Shown: positions 24,837 to 33,611 of the stretch, piece after piece
How the letters are laid out: every line of letters starts with the position of its first letter
Numbering within the stretch: position 1 is the stretch's first letter
Assembly (NCBI GenBank): GCA_938029725.1
Contig: CALHGE010000023.1
Location: 1-64,000, forward strand
Direction: 5' to 3'
Source: an uncultured Flavobacteriaceae bacterium
Lineage (GTDB): Bacteria; Bacteroidota; Bacteroidia; Flavobacteriales; Flavobacteriaceae
DNA length: 64,000 nt
Translations under genes and position numbers: made by a program
The notes under the pieces: model-generated
Seen by the model: only the letters and a program-made list of their open reading frames with translations
The model's database searches: none
What the model was told of the DNA's origin: nothing

Positions 24837-27470
24837 ATGAATTTTTGCCTCAGAACTTTCTGCTTATTGTTTTTCATTCCTTCTGTTTTTCTAGCACAAG
24901 ATTCCATTTCGCCATTGGTGAAGCGATCGTATTTAACACATCCAATAGCTGGTAGTAAGCCAATTGTGGTTGATGGGCTATTAGGTGATGAAGCCTGGAT
25001 GGGGGTAGAATGGGCAGGAGATTTTTTAGAATGGCAGCCTGATGAAAATACAAAGCCCGAACAGCAGACACAGTTTAAGGTAACGTATGATAAAAAGTTC
25101 TTGTATCTGGCCTATCGCTGTTTTGATGCGGAACCAGACAAAATTGAAAAGCGGCTCTCGCGAAGAGATGGTTTTGCAGGAGATCGTATTACCGTGATTA
25201 TTGATAGTTATCATGATAAGCGTACCGCCTTTGCTTTCACAGTTACGGCTGCAGGCGTAAAGGGAGATGAATTTGTATCTCAGAATGGTGACAACTGGGA
25301 TGATAGTTGGAATCCGATTTGGTATGCGGATGCAAAAGTGGATGAAAAAGGTTGGACTGCAGAAGTCAAAATACCATTTAGTCAATTAAAATTTGGAAAA
25401 TCAAAAGAACAGCTTTGGGGTTTTCAGGTCGCTAGATTAAATTTCAGGGAAGATGAACGCTCTGTTTGGCAAAGAATTCCACAAGATGCAGCAGGTATTA
25501 TCAGTGAGTTCGGAGAACTTCACGGACTAATTAATATTGAGCCCCAAAAGCAACTTGAAATACAGCCTTTTGTAGTAAATCAATTAGATACCTATCCAAA
25601 GGAAGCTGGTAACCCTTTTCGAGATGGTAGCGATTACCTTTTAAATGGAGGGTTAGATGCTAAAATAGGAATTACAAATGACCTTACGTTAGATCTTACG
25701 GTAAATCCAGATTTTGGTCAAGTTGAGGCCGATCCGGGTGCGATTGCTTTAGATGGATTTCAAATATTTTTTCGAGAACAGCGGCCGTTTTTTGTTGAAA
25801 ATAAAAATATTTTTGACTATGAATTCGCAGATCGTAATGATAATGTGTTTTACAGCAGGCGTATTGGGCGCAGTCCGCAAGGTGCTGTCGGTGGCGTAAA
25901 TGTTGCTTTTGTAGATGCGCCTATAAATTCCACAATTTTAGGAGCTGCCAAATTTTCAGGCAAGACAAAGAACGGATGGTCTTTAGGGCTCCTTGAAAGT
26001 GTTACAGGGAAAATGTTTGCAGAAATAGAAGCGCCTGATGGAAGTCGAAGAAAAGAATTGGTAGAGCCACTAACCAACTATTTGGTGGGTCGAGCGCAGA
26101 AGGATTTTAATCAGCGGAATACTTTTGTTGGTGGAATTTTTACGGCGACGAATAGAAACCTACCTGAAAACATTCAATTTTTACATAAAGCAGCCTATTC
26201 TGGTGGTGTCGATTTTCGACATAACTGGAAAGACCGTAATTATTATGTGGAGGGTAATCTGGTAGCTAGTCAGGTTGAAGGTAGTGCTGAGGCCATCGCA
26301 AGAACCCAGCGCAGTTTGACGCATTTATTTCAAAGGGTAGATGCAGGACATGTGGAAGTAGACGAAACGAGAACATCTTTAACAGGTACTGGAGGTAAGC
26401 TAGAGGCAGGAAAAACAGGTGGGGGTAATTGGAGGTATAACGGCGGTCTAGTTTGGCGTTCCCCGGAGTTGGAGTTAAATGATGTTGGTTTTTTACGTCA
26501 GGCAGATGAAATTAAGCAATATGCAGAAATAAGTCGATTATTTTTAAAGCCAACCAATCTTTACAGACGGGCAAATATTGATTTTGAGCAATTCACTAGT
26601 TACGATTTTGACGGAAATTATAATAGAATACAGTACCAATTGAGGGGTTTTATTAATTATAAGAACAATTGGTTTACAGAAGCAGGTGGGGCCCATAAGC
26701 CAAGAATATTTTCCAATACGGTTTTAAGAGGTGGTCCGCGATGGCGCTGGTCAGATGAAAATTTCTTTTTTGTTTTTGCTGGGTCTGATCGAAGAAAAAA
26801 ATTCAACGCGACTTTGGGCTATGTGAACAGTCAGGCTGCACAAGATAATTTTTCGCTCAAGCGTTATATTTTAAGATTCAATTATCAGCCTTTCGATGCT
26901 TTTAGTCTATCTGCAGAATTAGAATATGAAGAAAACCCGAATAGAACGCAGTATGTTGACGAATTAGATTTTAATGGAACGCCAAGGTATATCACCGCAA
27001 ATATTGACCAGCGAACCTTTAGTACTTCACTACGTTTTAATTATAGTATTAATCCGAACCTATCCATTCAGTTTTACGGGCAGCCTTTTATTTCAAGAGG
27101 AACGTATACAGATTTTAATTTTGTGAATAATCCAATTGCTAAAGATTTAAATGAACGTATAAACCTATACACAGCAGATCAAATTTCTAGAGCTACCAAT
27201 ACCGGTTCTTATGCAATTGATGAAAACTTAGATGGTACTACAGATTATGAAATCGATGATCCTGATTTCGCTTTCGTTCAGTTTCGCTCAAACTTGGTAA
27301 TGCGATGGGAGTATATTCCTGGGTCTGAAATCTTTTTGGTTTGGTCACAGGGTGTCAACGGACTTGGTGATCCTTTGAACTCATTAGGTAGCAATCTTGA
27401 TGGCCAAATATTAAATCAAAAGATGGACAATACTTTTTTGATAAAAGCTACCTATCGTTTTGTATTATAG
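24837..27470 (+). CDS. DUF5916 protein with CBM9-like N-terminal domain and outer-membrane barrel
   Basis: Large secreted/outer-membrane protein of 877 residues. An N-terminal signal peptide (about 1-20) is followed by a carbohydrate-binding family 9-like beta-sandwich (about 35-230; IVVDGLLGDEAWMG, FLYLAYRCFD, WTAEVKIPFSQL are typical of that fold). The rest is the DUF5916 region, rich in amphipathic strands with frequent aromatic residues and ending in TYRFVL, which fits an outer-membrane beta-barrel. Members are widespread in Bacteroidota and often annotated as hydrolases, but no catalytic residues are evident. It is probably monocistronic. Confidence 0.85.
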   Translation: MNFCLRTFCLLFFIPSVFLAQDSISPLVKRSYLTHPIAGSKPIVVDGLLGDEAWMGVEWAGDFLEWQPDENTKPEQQTQFKVTYDKKFLYLAYRCFDAEPDKIEKRLSRRDGFAGDRITVIIDSYHDKRTAFAFTVTAAGVKGDEFVSQNGDNWDDSWNPIWYADAKVDEKGWTAEVKIPFSQLKFGKSKEQLWGFQVARLNFREDERSVWQRIPQDAAGIISEFGELHGLINIEPQKQLEIQPFVVNQLDTYPKEAGNPFRDGSDYLLNGGLDAKIGITNDLTLDLTVNPDFGQVEADPGAIALDGFQIFFREQRPFFVENKNIFDYEFADRNDNVFYSRRIGRSPQGAVGGVNVAFVDAPINSTILGAAKFSGKTKNGWSLGLLESVTGKMFAEIEAPDGSRRKELVEPLTNYLVGRAQKDFNQRNTFVGGIFTATNRNLPENIQFLHKAAYSGGVDFRHNWKDRNYYVEGNLVASQVEGSAEAIARTQRSLTHLFQRVDAGHVEVDETRTSLTGTGGKLEAGKTGGGNWRYNGGLVWRSPELELNDVGFLRQADEIKQYAEISRLFLKPTNLYRRANIDFEQFTSYDFDGNYNRIQYQLRGFINYKNNWFTEAGGAHKPRIFSNTVLRGGPRWRWSDENFFFVFAGSDRRKKFNATLGYVNSQAAQDNFSLKRYILRFNYQPFDAFSLSAELEYEENPNRTQYVDELDFNGTPRYITANIDQRTFSTSLRFNYSINPNLSIQFYGQPFISRGTYTDFNFVNNPIAKDLNERINLYTADQISRATNTGSYAIDENLDGTTDYEIDDPDFAFVQFRSNLVMRWEYIPGSEIFLVWSQGVNGLGDPLNSLGSNLDGQILNQKMDNTFLIKATYRFVL

Positions 27471-27546
27471 CAAATAACCGCTTTTTTAGTACTATAAGTT
27501 GAATTTTTGCGTTTGTTGCGTAAATAATTCCATTAAATTCAACAAA

Positions 27547-28038
27547 ATGAAACACAATCTATTCTTGTTATGTATAGCAGCTACTTTATTATTTTCATGT
27601 TCAAAGGATGAAGAAAACAATGTGGATGGTGCGAGTGCTATCATTGGTGCTTGGCGAGCAACCGAGTTTCAAGCTGCCGATCCGAATAGCGCTACATTAA
27701 ACTTTGGAGCAGAAATACTAGCTAATTTAACAGCTGAAGAATGTTATATTTTAACATTCGCCTTCAATGCAGATTTAACTGTAGTGGTTGAGAATGCAAT
27801 TAATTATGTGGTGCCTAATGCAACCGCAACAGGTATAAGTGTCGATTGCCCAACAGAGAAAGATACCGAATCAAGCACCTACACTTACGATGGTAGTGTG
27901 TTAACTATTATTGACCAAGATGGAGTGACACAATCAATCAAAGTTACTATTTCTGGTGATGTGATGACTGTAGATGCAACAGATTTGGATGTAAATAATT
28001 TAGACGCTGCGGGTAGTGTGATTTTTAGGAAAGCATAA
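27547..28038 (+). CDS. Small lipoprotein, lipocalin-like
   Basis: A 163-residue lipoprotein: a short signal ending in LLFSC, followed by Ser-Lys-Asp-Glu-Glu, then a domain with GAWRATEF and alternating strands resembling the lipocalin-like proteins of Bacteroidota. The Lys-Asp-Glu-Glu run right after the lipid-modified Cys resembles the lipoprotein export signal described for surface lipoproteins in this phylum, so surface exposure is possible. The start at 27547 gives a proper lipoprotein signal; the frame is open 16 codons further upstream. Ligand unknown. Confidence 0.72.
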   Translation: MKHNLFLLCIAATLLFSCSKDEENNVDGASAIIGAWRATEFQAADPNSATLNFGAEILANLTAEECYILTFAFNADLTVVVENAINYVVPNATATGISVDCPTEKDTESSTYTYDGSVLTIIDQDGVTQSIKVTISGDVMTVDATDLDVNNLDAAGSVIFRKA

Positions 28039-28056
28039 CAAAAGGTAACATATTTA

Positions 28057-28091
28057 AAAGTCCATCTAGAGGTATCAGGTGGGCTTTTTTT
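28057..28091 (+). terminator. Intrinsic terminator after the small lipoprotein gene
   Basis: An 11-bp stem (28057-28067 with 28077-28087, two G-T pairs), 9-nt loop and T run; weaker in the opposite direction. Confidence 0.75.
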
Positions 28092-28114
28092 ATGTTTAAA
28101 AAGTTCCTGTAGTT

Positions 28115-28462
28115 TTAGTTTTTATAAAATTTGGTTTGAATCTGTTGTTCTTTCGATTCGATTTTGACAACATAAATACCTGAATCCAAATTAGGAATAG
28201 GTATGCTAACCGCATTGTTGCGAATAGCCCATTGATGCTTCAGCACTGTATTTCCTGAAATTTCTGAAATACTAATATTCGCGCGACTAGTATTTCTAAG
28301 TCCGAGTATATTAACCACCTTGGTGGCTGGGTTTGGGAAGACCTTTATTTTTTGTTTTAAAACGACCTCTTTTTGTGAAGTGGGCTTTTGTTCCGAGTTG
28401 TTTTGGGCGCTAAGCCAAAAAGAGAATAACATGAAGGTGAATACTAGTGCCCAGTTTTTCAT
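28115..28462 (-). CDS. Small secreted protein consisting mainly of a T9SS type A sorting domain
   Basis: A 115-residue protein with a signal peptide (about 1-19, ending LSAQ), a short Gln/Lys/Ser-rich spacer (20-38), and then only a type A C-terminal sorting domain (about 39-115). The domain shows KVFPNPATKVVNI, the central ISEISGNTV and the late SGIYVVKIES, which are hallmarks of the type IX secretion signal. There is no room for a cargo domain. It lies 91 nt downstream of polA on the same strand. It may be a remnant of a larger secreted protein or a functional stand-alone tail. Confidence 0.75.
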   Translation of the reverse strand: MKNWALVFTFMLFSFWLSAQNNSEQKPTSQKEVVLKQKIKVFPNPATKVVNILGLRNTSRANISISEISGNTVLKHQWAIRNNAVSIPIPNLDSGIYVVKIESKEQQIQTKFYKN

Positions 28463-28553
28463 AAGACTATTTTGTGTTACTTTCTAACGCAAACAAAAAC
28501 AGCGTATTACCTAATAAATCATAAAATAATGTTAGAAATCATAAGTAGATTTA

Positions 28554-31385
28554 CTAGTGCGCCACCAGCCAATTCTCACCAACGCCCAATTCTACGTCCA
28601 AAGGCACGGAAAGTGTGTAGGCATTTTCCATTTCAGACTTGACCATCGCTTTGAGCTTATCCATTTCAGCGTTGTACACATCAAACACCAATTCATCATG
28701 TACTTGGAGTAGCATTTTAGATTGGTAATTTTCTTCAGAAAGTATGCGGTGGATATTGATCATTGCTATTTTAATAATATCAGCTGCGCTACCTTGAATA
28801 GGTGCGTTTACGGCATTTCGTTCAGCGGCTCCGCGAACAATAGCATTACTTCCGTTAATCGCTTTTAAATAACGACGACGGCCTAAAACGGTTTGTACAT
28901 AACCATTGTCTCTAGCGAAATTAACCTGTTCACTCATATAGTTTCTGAGTTTTGGATAAGTCTTATAATAGGTCTCAATCAATTCTTTAGCTTCTGAGCG
29001 AGATAAGTCGGTTTGATTGCTTAATCCAAAGGCAGAAACGCCATAGATGATACCGAAGTTGACAGTTTTGGCATTGCTTCTTTGTTCTCTGGTAACTTCT
29101 TCCAAAGGAACGTTGAAAACCTTAGCTGCGGTTGATGCATGAATATCTTCTCCGTTTTTGAAGGCTTCTATCATTGTGGTCTCCTCGCTTAAAGCGGCAA
29201 TGATTCGTAATTCTATTTGAGAGTAATCTGCGGCAAGTAGCGTATAGTTCTCATCTCTTGGAACAAATGCTTTTCGCACTTGTCTACCGCGTTCAGTTCG
29301 AATAGGAATGTTTTGTAAATTCGGATTATTGCTACTTAGCCTTCCGGTAGCAGCTACGGTTTGCATATAGTCAGTATGCACACGGCCAGTAGTCGCTTCT
29401 ACTTGTAAAGGAAGTGCATCTACATAGGTGCTTTTCAATTTTGCAAGCCCTCTATAATCCAAAACATTTTGAATGATTTCATGGTCTTTTGCTAAATAGG
29501 AAAGCACATCTTCGGCTGTAGAGTACTGTCCTGTTTTTGTCTTTTTTGGTTTGTCGACTAATTTCATCTTGTCAAAAAGAATTTCTCCCAATTGCTTTGG
29601 TGACCCAATATTAAACTCAACTTCTGCTGCTTCGTATATTTTCTTTTCTAAGCTTGCAATATCGGTGTTGAGGTCTTCAGAAAGTGAGTTGAGAAATTTT
29701 TCATCTAAATTAATTCCCTCTAGCTCCATATCCGCTAGTACATGTAATAAAGGTATCTCAATATCATTAAATAAATCTTCAGTTTTGGCCTCTTTCAATT
29801 CGGGTCTAAAGTGCGCTGCTAATTGAAAGGTGATATCGGCATCTTCAACCGCATATTCGGTTTGTTTGTCTAAAGGAATATCGCGCATTGAAAGTTGATT
29901 TTTTCCTTTTTTACCAATGAGTTCAGTAATTGAAACGGGGGTGTAATTGAGGTAGGTCTCTGCTAAGACATCCATATTATGCCGCATATCAGGGTTGATG
30001 AGATAGTGCGCTAACATGGTGTCAAAAAACTTCCCTTTTACCTTTACATTGTATTTGTGAAGTACTTTGATATCATATTTTAAATTCTGTCCAATCTTCT
30101 CAATCGCTTCTGATTCAAAAAATGGACGCAATTGTTCAATGATTTCTTTAGCTTCAGTCTTATCTTCAGGAAAAGGCATATAAAAGCCTTTTGTGGCTTC
30201 CCAAGAGAAAGCAATTCCTACCAATTCTGCTGTTAATGGATTTAGGCCGGTAGTCTCCGTATCAAAACATACGGAAGTCTGCTTCATTAAATTTTGCAAG
30301 AATAATTTTGTTGCCATACCAGGAGCCACACTTTGATAAACATGCGCTACTTCTGAAATAGTCTTTCGGCTATTGTAATCTTTTATGGTTCCTGCAGCCT
30401 CAGATGGATCTCCGCCAAATAACGAAAATTGTCCGCCGCCTGCTTCATTTGCTTTTGCAGCTGGAGCAGCTCCGGTTTCAGTTATTGGTTCTTCTGCCTT
30501 TCCAGAAAATATTTTGATGAACTGGTCTTTGAGTCTTCTGAACTCAAGTTCTTCAAATATGGTTTGGACTTTTTCATTGTCAGGGTCACACATTTCATAA
30601 TCTTTCGCATCAAAAGTCACATCTACATCGAGACTAATTGTAGCGAGTTTTTTTGAAAGTAATCCAAGCGCGCTATTTGCTGCAACTTTCTCTTTCATCT
30701 TTCCTTTTAGCTTGTCAGTGTTGGCTAAAAGCCCTTCCATAGAACCAAATTCTTCTAAGAATTTTCTAGCAGTTTTATCGCCTACACCAGGTAAGCCAGG
30801 GATGTTGTCACTGGCATCCCCCATCATTCCTAAATAGTCAATGACTTGCTCAGGTCGCTCCACACCAAAACGTTTTTGAATTTCAGGAATACCCCAAATT
30901 TCTATTCCATTGCCCATGCGAGCGGGTTTGTACATGAAAATATTTTCGGAAACTAGCTGCCCAAAATCTTTATCAGGTGTCACCATAAAAACTTTGTAAT
31001 CTTCTTTTTCAGCTTGTTTTGCAAGTGTTCCAATAATATCATCTGCTTCCCAGCCTTCTTTTACAACTACTGGAATGTGCATTGCTTTTAGAATATCTTG
31101 AATATAGGGAACCGCAATTTTTATAGCATCGGGCGTCTCATTTCTATTTGCTTTGTATTCAGGGTATAGCTCTGTGCGTTCTGAACTTCCTCCTTTGTCA
31201 AAACAAACCGCCAAATGATCTGGTTTTTCACGTTTGATAACATCGAAAAGAGAATTAACAAAACCCATTATGGCGGAAGTGTCCATTCCCTTTGAATTAA
31301 TTTGTGGGTTTTTGATTAGAGCGTAGTATCCTCTGAAAATTAATGCAAATGCGTCTAGTAAAAAAAGTCGTTTTTGTTCTGCCAT
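28554..31385 (-). CDS. polA: DNA polymerase I
   Basis: Family A DNA polymerase for Okazaki-fragment processing and repair. The 943 residues hold three domains: an N-terminal 5'-3' exonuclease (about 1-290), a 3'-5' exonuclease with intact CFDTETTGLNP (about 350-530), and the polymerase domain with DYSQIELRI (motif A), KTVNFGIIYG (motif B) and VHDELVFDV (motif C). The proofreading Asp and Glu are both present, unlike in many Gram-positive homologues. Length is normal. The gene stands alone on the minus strand; about 320 nt upstream are without a gene. Confidence 0.97.
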   Translation of the reverse strand: MAEQKRLFLLDAFALIFRGYYALIKNPQINSKGMDTSAIMGFVNSLFDVIKREKPDHLAVCFDKGGSSERTELYPEYKANRNETPDAIKIAVPYIQDILKAMHIPVVVKEGWEADDIIGTLAKQAEKEDYKVFMVTPDKDFGQLVSENIFMYKPARMGNGIEIWGIPEIQKRFGVERPEQVIDYLGMMGDASDNIPGLPGVGDKTARKFLEEFGSMEGLLANTDKLKGKMKEKVAANSALGLLSKKLATISLDVDVTFDAKDYEMCDPDNEKVQTIFEELEFRRLKDQFIKIFSGKAEEPITETGAAPAAKANEAGGGQFSLFGGDPSEAAGTIKDYNSRKTISEVAHVYQSVAPGMATKLFLQNLMKQTSVCFDTETTGLNPLTAELVGIAFSWEATKGFYMPFPEDKTEAKEIIEQLRPFFESEAIEKIGQNLKYDIKVLHKYNVKVKGKFFDTMLAHYLINPDMRHNMDVLAETYLNYTPVSITELIGKKGKNQLSMRDIPLDKQTEYAVEDADITFQLAAHFRPELKEAKTEDLFNDIEIPLLHVLADMELEGINLDEKFLNSLSEDLNTDIASLEKKIYEAAEVEFNIGSPKQLGEILFDKMKLVDKPKKTKTGQYSTAEDVLSYLAKDHEIIQNVLDYRGLAKLKSTYVDALPLQVEATTGRVHTDYMQTVAATGRLSSNNPNLQNIPIRTERGRQVRKAFVPRDENYTLLAADYSQIELRIIAALSEETTMIEAFKNGEDIHASTAAKVFNVPLEEVTREQRSNAKTVNFGIIYGVSAFGLSNQTDLSRSEAKELIETYYKTYPKLRNYMSEQVNFARDNGYVQTVLGRRRYLKAINGSNAIVRGAAERNAVNAPIQGSAADIIKIAMINIHRILSEENYQSKMLLQVHDELVFDVYNAEMDKLKAMVKSEMENAYTLSVPLDVELGVGENWLVAH

Positions 31386-31704
31386 TATTGAAAGTTAGAA
31401 GTGCAAGGTTAAAATTGCAAAAGTTTTTAAAAGTACAACGTTTGTTTGGAAAGCAAGGTTTAATCTTAGAATTGTCCTCTTGATGAGACTTATTAGGTAT
31501 GCTTTTATTTACTTAGTACTCACGAATTTTTGAAAATATCAATTCGGAGAATAATAAAAAGGTATTTCCCAGCTTTTTTCGATTTCAGAAGATATTTGTT
31601 TGATGACTTTTAATTGATGTGAGCTGCTGGCTAATCCAACTCTCTTCTTATAGGCGTTGTAGCTATTTGTTTTGGTTTGATAGGAGTTCTTTGGCCATTA
31701 GGGG
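31386..31704. other. Intergenic region between polA and the aspartylglucosaminidase-like gene
   Basis: This 319-nt stretch has no gene I can support. It should carry the polA promoter, but I saw only imperfect -7 matches (for example TAACCTTG on the minus strand at 31411-31404). An open frame of 52 codons on the minus strand (31539-31697) lacks a start codon. Confidence 0.5.
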
Positions 31705-32700
31705 TTATGCTTTTAGATAACTGTCAGAAGGGGTATTAATATGCCCTTCTTCCGAATACGTACGGTAACTAAACCCGGGCTGAATGCAATACCCACCTGT
31801 TTCTCCTTTTTTATTGATAGCGATAAAACCGATTTGAAAATCTGTTCGGTCTTTATTTTTGGCCATGATACGTTTTACACCTTCTTCGCAGGCTTCTTGC
31901 GGAGACTTGCCTTGTCGCATTAATTCTACGATCAAAAAACTTCCAACGGTTCTTACCACTTCTTCTCCAACGCCTGTCGCCGTTGCGGCACCTATCTCAT
32001 TATCAACGAAAAGTCCGGCTCCGATAATTGGAGAATCACCTACCCGGCCAGCGTATTTATAGCTCATGCCGCTGGTGGTGCAGGCTCCTGATAGGTCTCC
32101 GTTTTTGTCAATTGCTAAAATACCTATGGTGTCATGGTTTTCGATATTGATAATTGGTTTGTATTTGGAAGTCTTTTTCCACTCCAGCCATTCTTTTTTG
32201 GATTGCTCGGTAAGTAGATTAGTCTTTTCGAAACCTTTTTCATAGGCAAATTTCTCAGCTCCTTTTCCTGCTAACATTACGTGGGGTGTATCTTCCATTA
32301 CTTTTCGGGCCACTGAAACGGGGCTGGCAATATTTTGCATACATAGCACGGCTCCGCAATTACCGTCTTTGTCCATAATACAGGCATCTAAGGTCACATT
32401 ACCATCACGGTCAGGTCTTCCGCCTACACCCACGGTTTTATTAGTTACATCAGCTTCTTCCACCATGCCACCTTGTTGCACGGCATCTAACGAGCTTCCG
32501 CCTTCTGATAAAACTTCCCATGCTTTTGCAGTCGCGTTTTTGAAATTCCAGGTGCAAATGGCGATAGGTCGAATTACTTTTGTGCTATGTGTTGTTTCAG
32601 CTTTTGAACTTGTTTCATTCGCACAGGAGGTTATTAAAGGTGCTGAAATCAAGCCGGCGGCTGCGACACTTGAATTTTTTAGGAAGTTTCTTCTTTGCAT
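31705..32700 (-). CDS. N4-(beta-N-acetylglucosaminyl)-L-asparaginase family lipoprotein
   Basis: Ntn-hydrolase of the aspartylglucosaminidase family, which cleaves the bond between N-acetylglucosamine and asparagine in glycoprotein remnants. The 331-residue precursor has a twin-arginine-like start (QRRNFLK) and a lipobox ending at Cys26 (LITSC), so it is exported and lipid-anchored. Autoproteolysis is expected between Asp190 and Thr191 in ENHDTIGI, with Thr191 as the nucleophile; the following GDLSGACTTSGM and GRVGDSPIIGAG are family signatures. It is divergent from cutC. Its likely role is glycan or glycopeptide use in the envelope. Confidence 0.9.
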   Translation of the reverse strand: MQRRNFLKNSSVAAAGLISAPLITSCANETSSKAETTHSTKVIRPIAICTWNFKNATAKAWEVLSEGGSSLDAVQQGGMVEEADVTNKTVGVGGRPDRDGNVTLDACIMDKDGNCGAVLCMQNIASPVSVARKVMEDTPHVMLAGKGAEKFAYEKGFEKTNLLTEQSKKEWLEWKKTSKYKPIINIENHDTIGILAIDKNGDLSGACTTSGMSYKYAGRVGDSPIIGAGLFVDNEIGAATATGVGEEVVRTVGSFLIVELMRQGKSPQEACEEGVKRIMAKNKDRTDFQIGFIAINKKGETGGYCIQPGFSYRTYSEEGHINTPSDSYLKA

Positions 32701-32828
32701 GAGTTTGGGTTGTTTATTTTAGAGCTTTAAATATAAGGGATATTGCAGAAGCTCCCTAGTTCAGCATATGCTAAATATAGGATAAGGTATCCCAGCTGAA
32801 TTGTAAACTTGATCTTGAACTTGAATTT

Positions 32829-33551
32829 ATGCTAGTAGAAGTTTGTGCCAATTCGTTAGAGTCTGCTCGAAATGCAGAAAAAGCTGGAGCGGATAGAATT
32901 GAGCTTTGTTCTGAACTTGCTGTTGGTGGAATTACGCCCTCATATGGCCTTCTGAAAGCTGTTAGTGAGAAAATATCGATTCCGGTTCGGGTACTTATTC
33001 GACCGCGTAGTGGTGATTTTACCTATTCTGAAGAGGAGCTAGAGATCATGAAAAAGAATATCAAGCTATGTAGCGAGTTGGGCTTTCACGGGGTAGTTTC
33101 AGGCGTATTGCAGTCCAATTTCATTTTAGACCAAAATCGAACTGCTGAATTAATGGATGCTGCGGGTACTATGAAGTTCACATTTCATCGTGCTTTTGAT
33201 TGGGTTTCTGACCCTTTTTCCGCATTACAATCTTTAGAGGGCCTAGGCGTAGACACCGTACTTACATCGGGTCAGGAGGAAAAGGCGGAAGCCGGTATTG
33301 ATCTTCTTTCACAACTACATAGGGCAGCATTGCAAACAATCATTATGCCTGGTTCTGGTATAAACACGGTTAATGCGCAGCTCTTTAAGAAAAAAGGATT
33401 CAAGATTATTCATTTATCAGCGGTTCAAATGAATCAAAAATTACAAAATGAGCCTAAAGTTGGTATGAACTCTTCTGCCATGTTATCTGATGTTTCGCAA
33501 CCCATATCTCATTTTGAAACCATACAGAAAATTGTAAATGCGGTTAAATAA
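32829..33551 (+). CDS. cutC: CutC family protein
   Basis: TIM-barrel protein of the CutC family, historically linked to copper homeostasis, although a direct copper role is disputed. The 240 residues show EVCANSLESARNAEKAGADRIELC at the N-terminus (first 8 kept here as EVCANSLE), PVRVLIRPRSGDF, FHRAFDW and GSGIN, all conserved. Length is normal. It is divergent from the aspartylglucosaminidase-like gene and lies 60 nt before the phosphoesterase gene, which has its own promoter element. Confidence 0.92.
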   Translation: MLVEVCANSLESARNAEKAGADRIELCSELAVGGITPSYGLLKAVSEKISIPVRVLIRPRSGDFTYSEEELEIMKKNIKLCSELGFHGVVSGVLQSNFILDQNRTAELMDAAGTMKFTFHRAFDWVSDPFSALQSLEGLGVDTVLTSGQEEKAEAGIDLLSQLHRAALQTIIMPGSGINTVNAQLFKKKGFKIIHLSAVQMNQKLQNEPKVGMNSSAMLSDVSQPISHFETIQKIVNAVK

Positions 33552-33586
33552 AACCCAATAGGGCTTATTTGGAGCTCAAATAAAAA

Positions 33587-33594
33587 TACATTTG
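33587..33594 (+). promoter_or_regulatory. -7 element of the metallophosphoesterase gene
   Basis: TACATTTG matches TAnnTTTG. A TTTG lies at 33568-33571, giving a somewhat short 15-nt spacer. Predicted leader about 13 nt. Confidence 0.4.
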
Positions 33595-33611
33595 TAAAAA
33601 AAACTGCTTTT

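Noticed and set aside
31539-31697. Open frame of 52 codons on the minus strand downstream of the aspartylglucosaminidase-like gene, with a protein-like composition (Lys, Ser rich).
   Set aside because: It begins directly after a stop codon and contains no start codon; an open stretch of this length is not rare by chance. It might be a gene remnant, but I cannot support that.
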